From Pegea sp. RAD2-039 (Eukaryota > Chordata > Thaliacea > Salpida > Salpidae), in assembly GCA_034620365.1 (NCBI GenBank), contig JAQGEQ010000260.1:1-64000 (forward strand): a stretch of DNA of 64,000 nt, written 5' to 3'. Of the stretch, positions 1 through 12,929 are shown in pieces. The notes under the pieces were generated by a model. That model was not told where the DNA came from. It did no database searches and saw only the letters and a program-made list of their open reading frames with translations. Both the position numbers and the translations under genes were made by a program. Position 1 is the stretch's first letter, and each line of letters begins with the position of its first letter.

Positions 1-870
1 ATTTGCGTTACTTTAAAAGCTAATCTATAAAAAGTTTTAAAAACTAATTTCATTCGACAGTTTTTACAATATTAAATTTAGTTTAGAATAACAACGGTAA
101 AATTAAAAAAAAAATTTTTCAAACAGTTTCTATCTTGAAAATTTGTTATGAGTTAAACTGAATTCAACTAATTTTTTGCAGTTTCTCAAAAGTTTATTGG
201 AATTTACTTTGTTAAAATGTAAATTGAAAAATTTTGTAAAAAATGATTGCCTTTTACAATTTATCTTTCAATCACAAGATGTCACTATAGTTGTTGTATT
301 TTCATATTTTATAAACTTATGAATGTTGTGTCTTAAGATCTGTTCTTGAAACAGTATTGCTCAGTGACTTTTAGATTACAAATATTATTTTCCAAGATTT
401 AAATCAGTTTTTTTCCAATCTCATAAGTATACGCAGTCGTTTTAGTTTTGAAAAATACATTTAAAATGTTAATACTAAAACGTGTTATGCACTGAAAAGT
501 AGGAAATAATTTCTATAGAAGGCTGATAGTAAAAGAAAGATAATTTGTATCAAAGTTTAAAAAAAATCAAATTTTTAACGATTTTTCTAGAAACTAACTT
601 TTCTTCTGACAAATACTAGATGAAAAGATATCGTTATAGTTAGAAATGTTTTCTAGCTTTCACCAATTGCTAGTTCCATATAGAAATTTTTTGTTATCGA
701 CCACATGTCGATAAATGAATCTGACAATAAGAACTAATAATTAACAGCAATATTTAAATTTCTCATATTTCAAGTAAAGTGAACTTAGTATTAACAAATA
801 ATTTAAATTTATACAAAAATTCGAGCATGATGAACTATTTTTGTTGAGTCATAAACAAAAAAATTAGAAA
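1..870 (-). repeat. Dispersed repeat monomer, reverse copy
   Basis: This stretch is a diverged copy of a monomer that recurs through the window, lying in reverse relative to the copies at 43200-43760 and 59500-60060. It contains the ACAAGATGTCACTATA motif near 275, the GCTCAGTGACTTT block near 360, and the small-RNA-like element at 604-712. No protein gene is visible. It ends where the palindrome arm begins. Confidence 0.6.
604..712 (+). ncRNA. Candidate Sm-class small RNA gene, element 1
   Basis: Read on plus, TCTGACAAATACTAGATG (promoter-like motif) is followed by a TATA-like stretch, a variable segment, AATTTTTTG (Sm-site-like) and the hairpin ATCGAC-CACAT-GTCGAT. The order Sm site then 3' stem-loop is the known layout of Sm-class snRNAs and spliced-leader RNAs; calling it such a gene is inference. 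No T-run follows the hairpin, which argues against RNA polymerase III termination. It is the sister copy of 50763-50885: the variable part between motif and hairpin is nearly shared (TTTTCTAGCTTTCACC). Confidence 0.45.
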
Positions 871-878
871 GTACAAGT

Positions 879-3694
879 TTTAAATTACTAAACAGTGTCC
901 TTAAACAAGTTGATGAAAATTTAGCAATAGCGTTTTCTTGAATAAAAAAAATTGTATTTTAATAATACAATACCAGAAAATTATTTTCTCAGCTAAAAAC
1001 GTTGTTTTCTATTTAAAATTGATTATTTTAAGAAAAGTTTTTTTAAAACCGAATCTTTGGAAAGATTTTAGACATTTTTTGGTGGATTTAATTATAGAAA
1101 GCAACTTAGTCAACTCTATTTTCTGAAAATACATTTATTCTTTTAATAGTGATTGCAGAAAATTACACCATAAAGCTCTTTAGTATAAATATTATCAAAA
1201 AAAATTAAGAAAATAGAAAGTTTGAAGAAGTTTATATAAATTTTTGATATTTTTTTTAGTTGAATATCACTGGAGAAAGTGAATGAAATATCAGAATTAT
1301 ATTTTTCTTGCTAAAGAAATTATTCAATCACTTCAGATACTTCATTCAAATTTTTTCAACAGAAATTGTAAAGCAATTAGTTTTTCTAAAGTTTTGAACT
1401 TTTACACTTTTCACATCAAGAACTGATCAAATTGATTAACAACTAAAATTAATGAAAAAAAAGTGTTTTTTTTTGAAGTTTAAGATTTAGATTTTACACA
1501 AGACTATTTTTCAATTCATTTTATTACAATATTTGTGAATTTGTGATAAATTTATCACATTTAATAAAATTACGAAATTTATGAAATAAATCAGTTCTGA
1601 TAAACTATATTAAGAAAAAAAAAGTTGATCATTTTATTATATGAAGGAAGTAAAAGTTTTTGCAAAAATTAAGTAAATTATTTTGTTGCAAAGATTATTA
1701 AAAAAAATATTTTAATAACCAGGCTCAGTAAATTTAAGTTGCACGTGTTAAGTGTAATGTTGAGCGAAATCTTAATTTTTGTGGTAATTGAGTAAGTTGT
1801 TAATCTCTTTATTTTTAAAATTCCAGTTGTTGTTAACATGAATATTGAAAACGTGGCCTTAGTCTTCTGAGTAAAAATATTTTTAAATTAAAATACCAAT
1901 ACCAAGTTCAAGACTAAGACCAATTTTTTCAATAATGCATGTTTTCATAATGAATATATTTAATTGTTAAATATACTTTAATATTCATCTTGACAAGATT
2001 GGGACCCTAAAATTACACTTATGACGGATTTAATTGAAGTACTTTTAATGATGTAACATTATTCTTTTTATTAATTATATCAAGTTAACTATATTAATAA
2101 ATAATTGAAATGTCATATTCAAGTGAAATATTAGCAAATATGTAATGTATCTATTATTGAAAAAAAATTTTACATTTCACAATTCAAATGGATTAAATTT
2201 CTCCACTTTTGTTTATAAGTTGGGTAACTAATAAAAAAAAATTTATTAAAAAATTGTAACAACTAGAAAAATGTTATTTTAAAAATTAATTTGGCCGTTT
2301 TAACTGTTTCTGCTATGTGGCGCTTATTGTCTTTTTATTGAGTCAATAACTAGGATTATTTTTTTAGTTGGTAGATTAATATGATCAAACTGGTTGTTAA
2401 TATAAATGTTGACTAATAAAGCAACTTGGCACCGGTTTAATCATGTTTAATCATAACATTACTAAAACTCTGTTATTGAATAAAATAACATTTTAAGATA
2501 TAATTTGTAGATACCAAACTTTTGAAACTTTATTAAAAATAGTAGCCCATGATACTTAATTATCTGACACCATTTTACAATTTAATTCAATACTTTATTA
2601 TCCTTAAAAATACAAATCAACAAAATATTAATTGTAAATTGGTCTACAAGCTCATGTATATGAAGATAGAACAATAAACTAAGTTTAGAATTTGACAAAC
2701 AGATCCTATGTAACACAGGTTTTGTTTGTTAATCAAATAATTTTGCTGAATTTTACCGTTTGTTTTTATCTTATCAGCAACTTCCACTTATTTTGTATTA
2801 TTAGTGAAGTTTTCGTTAAACGAATAAACTTTTGTATCTAAGGTGTTTAATAATTGCTCAACTGTTATAAAAATTGAAGAAGTAAGTAAAAGTTTACTAA
2901 AAAGGCTTTAAAAGATTTACTACTTTAATGTAAATGGAGAAAAATGTTATTTAAAACAAAGTTTAAAAAAAGTAATTTTTGAAATGTATTCTTAAATTAA
3001 AAATACACTTTTTAGTCAACATATCATTTAAAAAAAACTGAAAAATCATTGTAGAAACCGATAACAGGGAATAATTTTAATAAATCCATCAATTTTTACA
3101 ACCTCTTATAGTTTATTTTTACCGTACATGAAACTAATCAACTGTTTTACATAAAAGTAGTATAAAACATTGGAGATATTTACAAACACTTTTATGTTGG
3201 ATTTTACAGTTGGATCTGGTTTTTTTCTAATTTCTGTTAGCAACTGTTTTTTCTCATATTTTGTATATTTTTTCAACAATTTGTGTTAAACTAAAAAACA
3301 ATATTGTAATATCTTTAGGTATTAGTTTAAAACTAAGCTTTGTAATTACTTTGCAAGCTCTACTAAATAAATAACTTTTAGTAATAATTTATAAATATTT
3401 TCAAGTGTTTGTAGAAGTTTTATTTTTTTATTTACTATTCTTTATTTACATATCAACAATGTTGATGTCCTTTTTGTAGTAATTGTTAATTTTAAGTCTA
3501 TGAAGTAATAAAATAGAAGTGCATAGATGTATTTTGAAAAGTTCTCACATTATCTATTATTTAAGATTTAACTAATTTGAATTATTCATGCTTTTATGTA
3601 AGGCTAAGCAAATTAGTATAAGATATTATCTTTATATACTTCTGCATAAGTTAAAGATGTACAAATCATTTTTACAGACTGTTAATCCATAAAA
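879..3694. other. Noncoding outer part of left arm
   Basis: A+T-rich sequence upstream of the 778-aa ORF. I see no supportable gene. It aligns throughout with 31363-34525 in reverse complement, except that about 340 bp of the right arm is missing near 1775. Confidence 0.6.
3676..3676 (+). promoter_or_regulatory. Possible splice or trans-splice acceptor before the 778-aa ORF
   Basis: The string CATTTTTACAG ends about 19 bases before the ATG at 3695, with no other ATG between. The same acceptor-like string and spacing are kept in the right-arm copy. It could be the 3' end of a 5'-UTR intron or a spliced-leader acceptor; a transcript is needed to decide. Confidence 0.35.
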
Positions 3695-6031
3695 ATGTCT
3701 AGTTTAAAAGCTGATAAGTTTTCTGAGTTTGTAAAACAGTACAAGATAAAAGAAAACAAGTTCTACATTTTGCAAGGTAGAATGTTTCAATTCATTTTTA
3801 CAAATGAAGTATTCAAAAATAATTTAGAACTTCAACATAAATACAATCGTGATAACTTTGATACCGATAAACTTGATTGCATGTCTCATCTTTTTCTGAG
3901 AAACAAAATTGCTTTACCTGGATGCGTTTATTGGATATCTCAAGATGATAATTTTGTTAAGGTATATAAGCTACAAGATTTTGATGTTAGTAATTTTTCA
4001 TATGAAATGGTTTTAGTAAAACTTTTTTTTTACTTTGGAGTGGGATATTCTGTAAAGAAAAATAAATCAGTGAAAGAACATTTTGTTGGTTTAGAACTTT
4101 TGAAACATTGTTTGATAATTGCTGAAGGTTTGGAATCATCTAACATTTTGCAGAACTTTAAGACAATTGCTTTTTCATGTTTCTTGTCACAAATTCTAAA
4201 CGTGTTTATAACAACTTCAAAAACAAACTTTAAACAAACTAATAAGCGATTTGTTGAGTTGATAAAATACTTTTCTTTCTCTTCATCCCCGACAAATACG
4301 TCACATTCTCAATCTGGGTTAAATAAATTGCAAACATATCTGTCATTTTTAGATGGGTATGCTCACAAAACTATCTGTTTCCATCAGTGCCAACTTTATT
4401 ACTCTTCAGCTTATGTGAAAACAGCCACATTTATTAGAGAGCTTGTAATGTATTGTGACTTGCTTTTATTTGTCCATTTATCAAATGCAAATCAAATATA
4501 TGTTTTTAGACAAACGTTTTGCTCAAAAGAGATTCGCAAATTATGCAAAACTGAGTTTACCAAGCATGTAATTGAGACTGAGAAATCTTTGATTACTACG
4601 CTTTCGTCAGCTTTAGTTTGTTTTGATTGGTTAATACAGTTAGTTTGTTCTTACAAATTTGTAGGCTTTAAATCTAATGAATTGAAGAAGATTGCAAACG
4701 GTTTATATGTAAACAGAAGTATCTATAAGAGCTTACACTTCAGTCATTATGATTACAAACTGGGAGAAAGTCTTAAAGGAAAACAAAAACAAGTTTTTCT
4801 TACCAATGAACGTTTAATTTCTCTTATAAAAAAAATTTTCCTTTTTTCAGTATTAAACTCAACGATTTTAAAAAGCTTGAGAGATCGAAACACATACCGG
4901 CCTATTTCTATATGTCTGAGGATTATATTGTTGTTAGTTACTTTAGCTTTTGCTCTAAAGAAACAACTGAATATTTGTCTAGTAAAATTGCTGAATAATA
5001 ATGCTAGCAAAAAGTCGCAAGATTGCTTTTTAAATAGAAAACATACAAAGGAGAACTCAAGTGGTGAAAAATGTCAACCTTTAGATAAAATGTTTTATAA
5101 AATTCTTGATAAAACAAAGAAATATGACAACTTGTTTGTAAAAGACGTGATGCTTAAAACGTTTTTTGATTGTTTATTGCATCAATTGCTATTATCACCA
5201 TCTAAAATTACACTAGAGTTTTTTGCTTTTGCAGAATTTCCGTTTGAATACACAAATTTCCAAATTGAAAAACCAGAATCATCACAAAACTATTTAGACT
5301 TTTTTTTATACTTCAATAAAGAAAAACATCGTGTAATTGGTCTTATCAGTTCTATCTTACAGAATGATTTCTTAAGATTGCCTGTAGATTTTATTACTAC
5401 AGAATCAAAAAAAATAGATGATTTGAAAAAGGAGATAATCCTGAAATTTCAACAGCAATCAAGCAATAATAAAGATGAAATTAAATCCATTTTTGATTCA
5501 ATATTTTTACTAAAACGAAAAGTTTGGCTGTTTACTTTGCTAGTTCCTAAGTTTATCGATTATACAAAAGAACCTGAAAGAGCTGTTATACTAATGCAAG
5601 AATTTTTTCTTACCGGAAAAAATTTGCATTGTTATATTGGATGGAATAATTTAAGTATGATAAATTTTGAAGGACGGCTGATAATGATAAGAAGTTTGAT
5701 GAGAAACATTTCAAATTCTGCTGACTTAATAATACACATTTTACAAAGTTTTTTCTTTTTTTTGAAGAGTTTGCCTACCTTGTTTGATGATAGAATTACT
5801 CCATCTAATGAAGAATGTTTTTTTAAACTAATTACCTGCATTCAAGTAACTGTTGCAAAAGTATGCAGAAATTTTAATGAAAGCTATGCTCTCAATTTGA
5901 AGACCAATTTGTTTAATGAATACTTATCAATCTTAGAAAATATCTGTAAAATAAATAGAAAAAAAATTACCTTTAAAAATATTTTAAGTAAACTCAACGA
6001 ACTACCTACAATGCCATTTTTATTTGTCTAA
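3695..6031 (+). CDS. Unrecognised 778-aa intronless protein, left-arm copy
   Basis: A single uninterrupted ORF of 778 codons in a genome where ORFs this long do not occur by chance. I do not recognise the family. The protein starts MSSLKADKFSEF and ends PTMPFLFV. It is rich in Lys, Phe, Leu and Ser, with many alternating hydrophobic and charged stretches that suggest a largely helical cytoplasmic or nuclear protein. I see no clear signal peptide, zinc-ligand cluster or nucleotide-binding motif. A Lys/Ser/Asn-rich section around residues 440-460 looks like a linker. The homologue on the right arm is roughly 89% identical with one net residue of length difference, and both frames are open, so the gene has been held intact or recently homogenised. 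Absence of introns next to an intron-containing RPB9 suggests a retrocopy or a transferred gene. The start is the first ATG after an acceptor-like site and is shared by both copies. Confidence 0.85.
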   Translation: MSSLKADKFSEFVKQYKIKENKFYILQGRMFQFIFTNEVFKNNLELQHKYNRDNFDTDKLDCMSHLFLRNKIALPGCVYWISQDDNFVKVYKLQDFDVSNFSYEMVLVKLFFYFGVGYSVKKNKSVKEHFVGLELLKHCLIIAEGLESSNILQNFKTIAFSCFLSQILNVFITTSKTNFKQTNKRFVELIKYFSFSSSPTNTSHSQSGLNKLQTYLSFLDGYAHKTICFHQCQLYYSSAYVKTATFIRELVMYCDLLLFVHLSNANQIYVFRQTFCSKEIRKLCKTEFTKHVIETEKSLITTLSSALVCFDWLIQLVCSYKFVGFKSNELKKIANGLYVNRSIYKSLHFSHYDYKLGESLKGKQKQVFLTNERLISLIKKIFLFSVLNSTILKSLRDRNTYRPISICLRIILLLVTLAFALKKQLNICLVKLLNNNASKKSQDCFLNRKHTKENSSGEKCQPLDKMFYKILDKTKKYDNLFVKDVMLKTFFDCLLHQLLLSPSKITLEFFAFAEFPFEYTNFQIEKPESSQNYLDFFLYFNKEKHRVIGLISSILQNDFLRLPVDFITTESKKIDDLKKEIILKFQQQSSNNKDEIKSIFDSIFLLKRKVWLFTLLVPKFIDYTKEPERAVILMQEFFLTGKNLHCYIGWNNLSMINFEGRLIMIRSLMRNISNSADLIIHILQSFFFFLKSLPTLFDDRITPSNEECFFKLITCIQVTVAKVCRNFNESYALNLKTNLFNEYLSILENICKINRKKITFKNILSKLNELPTMPFLFV

Positions 6032-8223
6032 AATAGACTTGTGTCTCTTTTAATGTTTATCAAAAGTAAAATTTGTTGTCTGTTTTTTATAAAGTGTTTT
6101 AGTAGTATATGCTTATAGCGTAACATAAGTATAACATGTATGAATGTCATACTTCTTTTCCAACGTTTGTTTGTTTTGTGTTTCAGTTTTAGTTTTTTCT
6201 AAGTGACCCTCCATTTGCCACTTAATATAACAAAATGTACTGAAAAATAAAAGAAAATAATATTGCTTACTTTAAGTAGTTATTAAACTTTCTTGAAATG
6301 ATCAAGTAAAAGGTTAAAATTATGTTTTAATCAAGATCAAAACGATAATAGAAATGTGTTGAGTACAACATTTTAAAATCAATGTATAAATGTTTGGAAC
6401 ATTGTAGAGGCATAGTTAAAATATAAACCATCAATGAAAATAAGATAATATATAGTAAAAGAAAACATGGGAAAAGTTAAAAAATGTTTTTATTCATCGT
6501 CAGTTACTTAACATTTCCAGAGGTTGTCATAATAGTCTTAGGATTGTTTTAAATAATAATTAACTAAATAAATAAAATTTCTAATAGTAAATGTTTAGAA
6601 TGACGATGACAGCAGTTAGTTTTGAGATATTAGATATATATATAGCTGATTGCGTATTGAGAAATCAATTAAGAATTTATAATTCTATTTGTAAGTTTTT
6701 CCCAAAAATATGATTTTTAATTTTTAAGTCTTTTGAATAAGTATAAAATAAATCAACCAGTAGCTGGTGTGCTTGTGAAATGTTTGATCAGAAAATAAAA
6801 AAAAATAATAAGAACAAACGTTTGATCGGAAATGATATAAAAAAGAATAAGCTACACATAATGCTAGAATGAGAATTGTTCAATAGAATTTCGAAGAAAA
6901 AACATAATTGCAAATCTGTATAGAAGAACTAAGTGAGTGTTTATGGTTCCAAATGACAAATCTTCAACATCTAAATTTCCATGTAATTTATAAACAATCT
7001 CATATTTATTAAAATAGAACATTTTCTAGATTTGTTTTTTAAAATAATTATTTCAACTTTGAATTTAGAGTTTTTATCAAAATTTTGACTTTTTTGTTAC
7101 AGAGATATTCATAATAATGGTTGATTTTCATTCATTATTGTTGTTGTTTTAAAAATTACTTGAAGTCATTTCCAATATTAAGTTAGAAAATACAAGTTTT
7201 GTCTTCCTGTGCTAAGTCCAACTTTGTGTTTACCGTTAGACTTGACTATTTATCTTTAATTATATAACTTTTAAAAGTATAAAACTTTCAACGTAAGTAT
7301 TTTAAATAAGTAAGCTTTGTTTGAATTACTAAGACTTTAATTCTTTTTAATGAATTAATTTTTAATTAATTAGGTTAATAATTAAGTAAAAATGTTAGTT
7401 AAAAAATGTTAGTAGAAAACTTTAAATTTGATATTACATCCATCTTAAACAATTTCATCTTAATATTTGTGGAAGTACATGATTTTAGTTTGTTTTTCTT
7501 CGTTAAGCAAATGAATATCGTTTTATACAAAATTAGGTTTATTAACAACCAATATCAAAACACAAATAACTTAAAGTACCAAAGAAGATAATGGTGAAAA
7601 AATTATAAATTTTATTATCGATGGAAAAAGTCATTTTGAATTCTCAAACCTTTTAGTAGAATGATGTTATTGAAAAGTTGAAATAAGGAATTCTTCAATC
7701 AGGAAAACTATAAAAAATGAATTTCAAGAGCTACTTAATCTCAAGTTAATTTAATTCTCTGTTTTAATTCAATTAAAGTTATTTAGTTTTTATTTTATAT
7801 TTAATGAGTTTTCAGATAGCAATTGTATTTTACATACAAACTCAACATATCTAATAAAAAAATATTGATAAATAAACTAATAAACTTTGATTTAAATTTG
7901 AATCAAATAAAATAGAAATAAGTAAAGATAATTTATAACAGTTGCTTAAATCACTAATAACTTTTTTGTAAGTTTTTGTATTCGATTATTTTAAAATTGA
8001 AATTTATTTTATGCTTAGACAACCATTCAGAATTAAATACAAAAATATTGTAAGATAAGCTCAAACTTTTTGGATATAAACAGATTGGAGTAGAATATAT
8101 GATTGAATTGTAATAAAACGAATAAATCAAACATTAAAAATATAATGATGTAGCCAGGATTCTAATCTAATCTGCTATGATCATAACACTAGGTAAATGT
8201 CATTAAATGATTACAGTGCACAG
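6032..8223. other. Noncoding inner part of left arm
   Basis: A+T-rich spacer between the 778-aa ORF and the tRNA. It aligns in reverse complement with 26517-29022, where a block of about 310 bp (27017-27331) is additionally present. A short open frame at 7406-7591 has no coding character. Confidence 0.6.
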
Positions 8224-8294
8224 AGCAGTGGATGGTTTCGATCCATCGACTTCTGGGTTATGAGCCCAGCACGCTTCCGCTGCGCCACTCTGCT
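8224..8294 (-). tRNA. Initiator tRNA-Met (CAT), left-arm copy
   Basis: A 71-nt cloverleaf read on minus. It shows the eukaryotic initiator hallmarks: an A1-T72 first pair, three G-C pairs at the base of the anticodon stem (CTGGG/CCCAG), anticodon CAT in the loop CTCATAA, and the T-loop ATCGAAA with A54 and A60 in place of the usual TTCG form. No intron is present. The acceptor 3' strand reads CACTGCT, giving one A-A mismatch at pair 6-67, so it may be weakened. It sits just inside the inner end of the palindrome arm and points away from the spacer. Confidence 0.92.
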
Positions 8295-8399
8295 GAAAGC
8301 AAACCTAATATTAGCTGATTATAAAGCTAGAACTTCCTAAAACAATTAACTAAAATTTTGTGGCTACGGAACTAGAAACTTGATTCAGCAACAATTTTA

Positions 8400-9940
8400 A
8401 GACTTACTTTTAAACTTTATGGAAATTAAGAATAACTAAGTTTAAATTGAAAACAAAACTATTTTAACAAGTAGCGTTTCATATCATACAAGACAAAAGT
8501 TAAAAATATTTTTTTTTTCATTTTTAGAATTAAATAAATTGAAACTTTTTAACATAACTTTTTATGTAAAAAAATCTATCAAAGTATTTACTATTCAACT
8601 TTAGCAGATGTTGCTGATTAAAAGTGTTATTTATTTTCATTGTATTCAAATGAATCTATAAAAACTAAGCTTTTTACTTTTGTACCGACAAACATGTTAA
8701 TATAGAAATAAATCACCTTTTTTACTTAAACAATAATTCTAAAACTGAAATTTCAAAATTCCTTATTCTAACTTTTTTTACTTAAGCAAATTTCAATAAA
8801 TCTGAAACTAAAATATATAAAAAATTTATGATAAATTGAATTGAATAATAAGAACTTTCATTTACTTTTGCGATATAGTTTTGGCTAAAAATAAAATTAA
8901 AATCAAAAACAGAATTCATAGTTGTCCTGAGTTTTCAATTCAATAAATAAAATATTAACTTAATTTAACGGAAAAAGATAAAATACACAAATTAATTAAT
9001 CCCTTATAACGTTTATAACTTCTATGGTAATTAACTTATATAAAAAAAACTACTGTTAATGATTAAGCAATTTCAATAAAGTTTTTGATAGTATTGAGTA
9101 CTTATTTCTAAGCCATTACTGGTAGTTATTTAACTAATTAAATAAAAAAAGCTCCAAAAACTAAATGTTTGAAGCTAAGAATTACATTTTAATTATCATG
9201 CTTTCTTAAGTTGGACTTGAAATGGTTGAAATCTATCTTAATAAGCAAAGCCTTTTTTTATGAATGATCTTGTAAACATTAATTCTAATATCTTAACTAA
9301 AGCTGCTAATAGTATGATTTTAATGCTGACTTAGATAACTTACGTATAGTTATTATTTTACATATCAATAAGTACAATGTAGAATTTTGACTCATAAAGT
9401 AACAATTTAACAATGTATTTCAAGAAAAAAGGGAAAATAATCTTGTAAGATCTATATGTAGATCTATATTTAGCTGCAGTTTGTTGAGATTTTTTTTATT
9501 GTCCATAAAATAATTTAAAAAAACATGAAAAACTTTTTTAGAATCAACAATAACTGTTCTATAATATAATCAATATTTGAGTCAACGAGATGATTGTTTA
9601 TTTTATATTCACTTTTACAAGATCTTTTTTGTAAACTGTAATTTTGACAACATTAAAACTTGAGATTAAACTTTTTTATAATTTAAACTAAACTCTTATA
9701 AGAAATTTAAAAAGAATTTCTATCAAACACTTAGAAAAAAATTAATTAAAAATTATTACGGTCATATTTACACAAAACATAATTTTATATTTATAGTAAA
9801 AAGAAATCTTTTGAAACTGATTTTAGAAAAATTGATTAATAGCAAATAAAAAAAATATAATTTACATTTTTTTTAATAGAATACATGTTTTTGTTGTTTA
9901 AAATAGACCAAACTTATACGGAAAATTGAATTTTGGAAAG
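8400..9940. repeat. Dispersed repeat sequence
   Basis: Left edge of the palindrome spacer. It contains sequence shared with 48740-48850 (TTTAAATTGAAAACAAAAC block) and, in reverse, with 23560-23830 and 55310-55570 (the block with CTTTTGCGATATAG and GTTTTCAATTCAATAAA). No gene is visible. Confidence 0.55.
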
Positions 9941-9948
9941 TCAGTTTT

Positions 9949-10069
9949 GTCCGGACAAATACTAGATCAAAAGAAATTAATAAAGCTAATAATAAAGTAA
10001 AGAAACATTAGCAATCTTTCTTGCAATTATTATTTCTTTTAATTTTTTGAAGTCGACAAACGTGTCGAT
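9949..10069 (+). ncRNA. Candidate Sm-class small RNA gene, element 2 (subfamily II)
   Basis: Starts with TCCGGACAAATACTAGATC, then a longer A/T-rich segment, AATTTTTTGA, and the hairpin GTCGAC-N6-GTCGAT. The outer pair is G-T, a wobble in RNA on this strand. The loop is six rather than five bases. It belongs to the subfamily in which the hairpin is preceded by TTTGAA rather than TTTGAT. Confidence 0.35.
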
Positions 10070-10980
10070 GTCCTTAAAACAAATTAGTTGAAGTTGGTTA
10101 GTAACCTTGTCTCTGAAAACTTCATGAAAATCAGAATAATTGTATAACCGCTGAAAACATGTATTTTATCGATAAGAAATTTTAGGATTTTTTAATAAGT
10201 TCAAACAATGAAAACTTGAATAAAAAAAATGTGTTTTAAGATTATACATAAAAGGAATTAAACAAGTTGAAAAGCTATTTCTGGTAACTTTTATTTTTAG
10301 CTAAATTTGCAAGACCATAAACTTAATAATGGTTTAGAAGTAAGTGTCTAAAATATAATTATTTTGTTTAATTATTTACTTTGGCTGAAAAATAAACAAA
10401 ATAATATGTGTGGATATTATAAAAATATCTTAAGCTAAGTATCATTGTAATATTTTTGTTAATGACATCAGTCAAAAATCTAAATGTTAAGTTGACATTT
10501 TGAAGCTTTAAGCTATATAATGATTGAATTAAAAACTTTTTTGGGGTTAAACTTTCTGATAATCAACATATAGCTAATTTCAAATTAAAGTTTGTACAAA
10601 ATTGTGCTTTGGTCTTAAGAACTGTACTTTGTTCTTTGTTGAACCCAAAACTGTAAGTTTAAGAAAGGCTAATTTAAAAGGTTGGTTTTTTCTACGTTGG
10701 CCAGGATAAGAATATTGTATCTCTTACGTCATTTTAAAATGTGATAATGTTAACTGAATTGTCAGCATAATTTTGAAGTTTAAATTTAGATGAAATTTAT
10801 TTTATCACTCAACAACACTCCATTTCATAATGACGTAATCGAACAGGTTGACGTTGATAAAAATATCATAACTTCTTACTGTTGTTGTTAAATGACTCGC
10901 ACAGCAAGAAGGTTGAAGCAGAAATGATGAACAATTTCTAAGAAAATAAATTTTTGTGTTGTCAATTTAAGCAAAAAGAT
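10070..10980. other. Gene-free stretch
   Basis: A+T-rich sequence with no gene, RNA or repeat structure I can support. Confidence 0.4.
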
Positions 10981-12900
10981 CTAACTGCAACTTTCTCATT
11001 ACTAAAATTTCAAAATCTAAATATTTTGTGAACTTTTGATAAAAACAAATGTAGGATTATAAACAAAAGATTTCATTTCACTAAACTTATCAAATATTTG
11101 GATGATTGTTGTAAGATTTATTTTAAAAATTGGTTTTAAATTTAAAAAAAAAATTTTTTTTATAAATAACCCATATCATAATATCGTTCTCAATTTTAAA
11201 TTATTTTTGTTTTTCGAATTTATCACAAAGAAAAAAAATTATAGTTGAAAAATGAAAAGCAAAATTTTTCTAAACCTTACTAACCAGCTGTAAAAATTCA
11301 AAAATTTTTTTCTTTATTTTGTAGATATTGTAGCATAAATACAAATTTAAAACTAAATAATTTGAGTATTGATAGCTGGAGAAGTTCAATTGTTTAAAAA
11401 TACAATTTTGAAACTTAAATATTTATTCAAATAAAAAATCAGTTCAAACAGTTTTCCACTGAAGCCACTCTCATATGACAGCAGAATGTTTTTCTTTTTT
11501 TTGTGATAATTAAAAACTATAAAATCGTGATTTTTGAAAACAGTGATTGTTTACTTTTATACTTAAGTAGTTTAAAAAAAAATTAAATTGTACTTCCTTT
11601 ACTATATTAAACTTGAGAAAAATTGATTGTTTTGCGTAAGTAACCATTTTTTTTTAATTAAAAAATGCCAAACAAACTTTTTTGATTTTTGTATTTATAG
11701 TTGAACAAGTTAACGGTAGATGTCGCTGATGATATATAATTTTAAGACCTTTGTATTGCTTCAGGCTATGTTTTCGTAAGTGATATTTAATAACTTGAAT
11801 TTCAAGGCTTATTTTTAAAGTTTGTTGAAATATGTGGACATTATAATAATATCAGGACAAAAGCTAGTAAAAGTAGAATTTCAATACTAGTCTAGATCAT
11901 TAAAGGTATGGTTTTAGTTTAAATGTTGTTAATTGTATATTGGAATTTTGACTAAAAGAGTTTCAGTTTAACAATGTATCTGAAATAAAAATTGAAAATA
12001 TTCTTGTAAGGATCTTTATTTAACTGCTGTTTAAGCTTTTGTTTTGCTTTGTTGTACGTAAAATATTTTGTGCAAGTATATAGTTTTTTATCTCTTTCTT
12101 AACTTTTTCTAATTATTCTTTTAAACTTTTCATTCAATCTCTAGTTATTGATTTTTAAGGTCAACGTCATTACTTTAATCACCAAGCTATTGAAGACTAA
12201 AAGGTTTTCTTGGACTTTATTTCTGGTGTAAATATTTTTCATGAACTTTTTTACTACTTTTAGCAAATTTTTCCCACTTTTTTGTAATAATTTTTATATT
12301 TTTTTAATTCTCAAACATTGGCGGTTTGCTTCTTGGCGTAAGCTTTGATTAATAAAATTGTGATAAAAAGAACAATTTCTGTTTATATTTGTTTACCTCT
12401 TTCGACAGAAGCTTTTGAGCATTTTCCAACGCCGAAAGTCATTATAATAAATTTGTTGAAATTATAATGATCATGAAACTTCAGAGCTATTGATAGATTT
12501 CAACATAAAGTTTCAAGTTATTTGTTTGTAACAGCTGTTTAGTACATTAAGCTTTAAATTAAATTTATTTAAATCTAATTCCATATTACTATTTATATTT
12601 CAGCCACAGGATGTCACTATAAAAGTTTAAGGTTTAAATTTTATAAACTTATAAACATTGTAACATACTAACTGTCAGACAAATAGTGTTGCTCAGTGAC
12701 TTTGAGTTTCGAAAACATTCTTTATTATTATTCATACAGGGTTTATTCATACTCATACAATTAGCTTTTTATAAAAAGTTTTTCTAATAGTTTTAGTTAT
12801 ACAAATTCATTAAACAGTTTAAAAACTAAAATAGTTTATGTGCTTAGAAGAAGGAAAAACTTTCCGTATAATATTCCCTATAAGGTTGATAGTAGAAGAA
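10980..12900 (+). repeat. Inverted duplicate of 43420-45540
   Basis: Matches the reverse complement of 43420-45540 over nearly its whole length. Clear anchors are CATATGACAGCAGAATG at about 11475, the block around CTTGGCGTAAGC at about 12335 with CTCTTTCGACAGAAGC at about 12397, and AGATGTCGCTGATGAT at about 11717. The two copies share no protein gene. The far end runs into the dispersed monomer with CCACAGGATGTCACTATA at about 12604. Confidence 0.75.
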
Positions 12901-12929
12901 ATAAAATTTGTATCAATGTTTTAAATAAA

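Larger units (their letters stand above)
879..8400 (+). repeat. Left arm of large imperfect palindrome
   Basis: This arm is homologous in reverse complement to 26335-34525. The outer boundary is at about 879 (matching about 34525) and the inner boundary is just beyond the tRNA at about 8400 (matching about 26335). It contains the 778-aa ORF, one tRNA-iMet and long A+T-rich noncoding flanks that also align. The arm is about 0.65 kb shorter than the right arm, mainly because it lacks two blocks present there (27017-27331 and about 33300-33640). Confidence 0.93.

Noticed and set aside
4753..5010. Minus-strand frames inside the 778/779-aa genes (also 5632-5841 and 29213-29422)
   Set aside because: Antisense shadows of the long conserved ORF.
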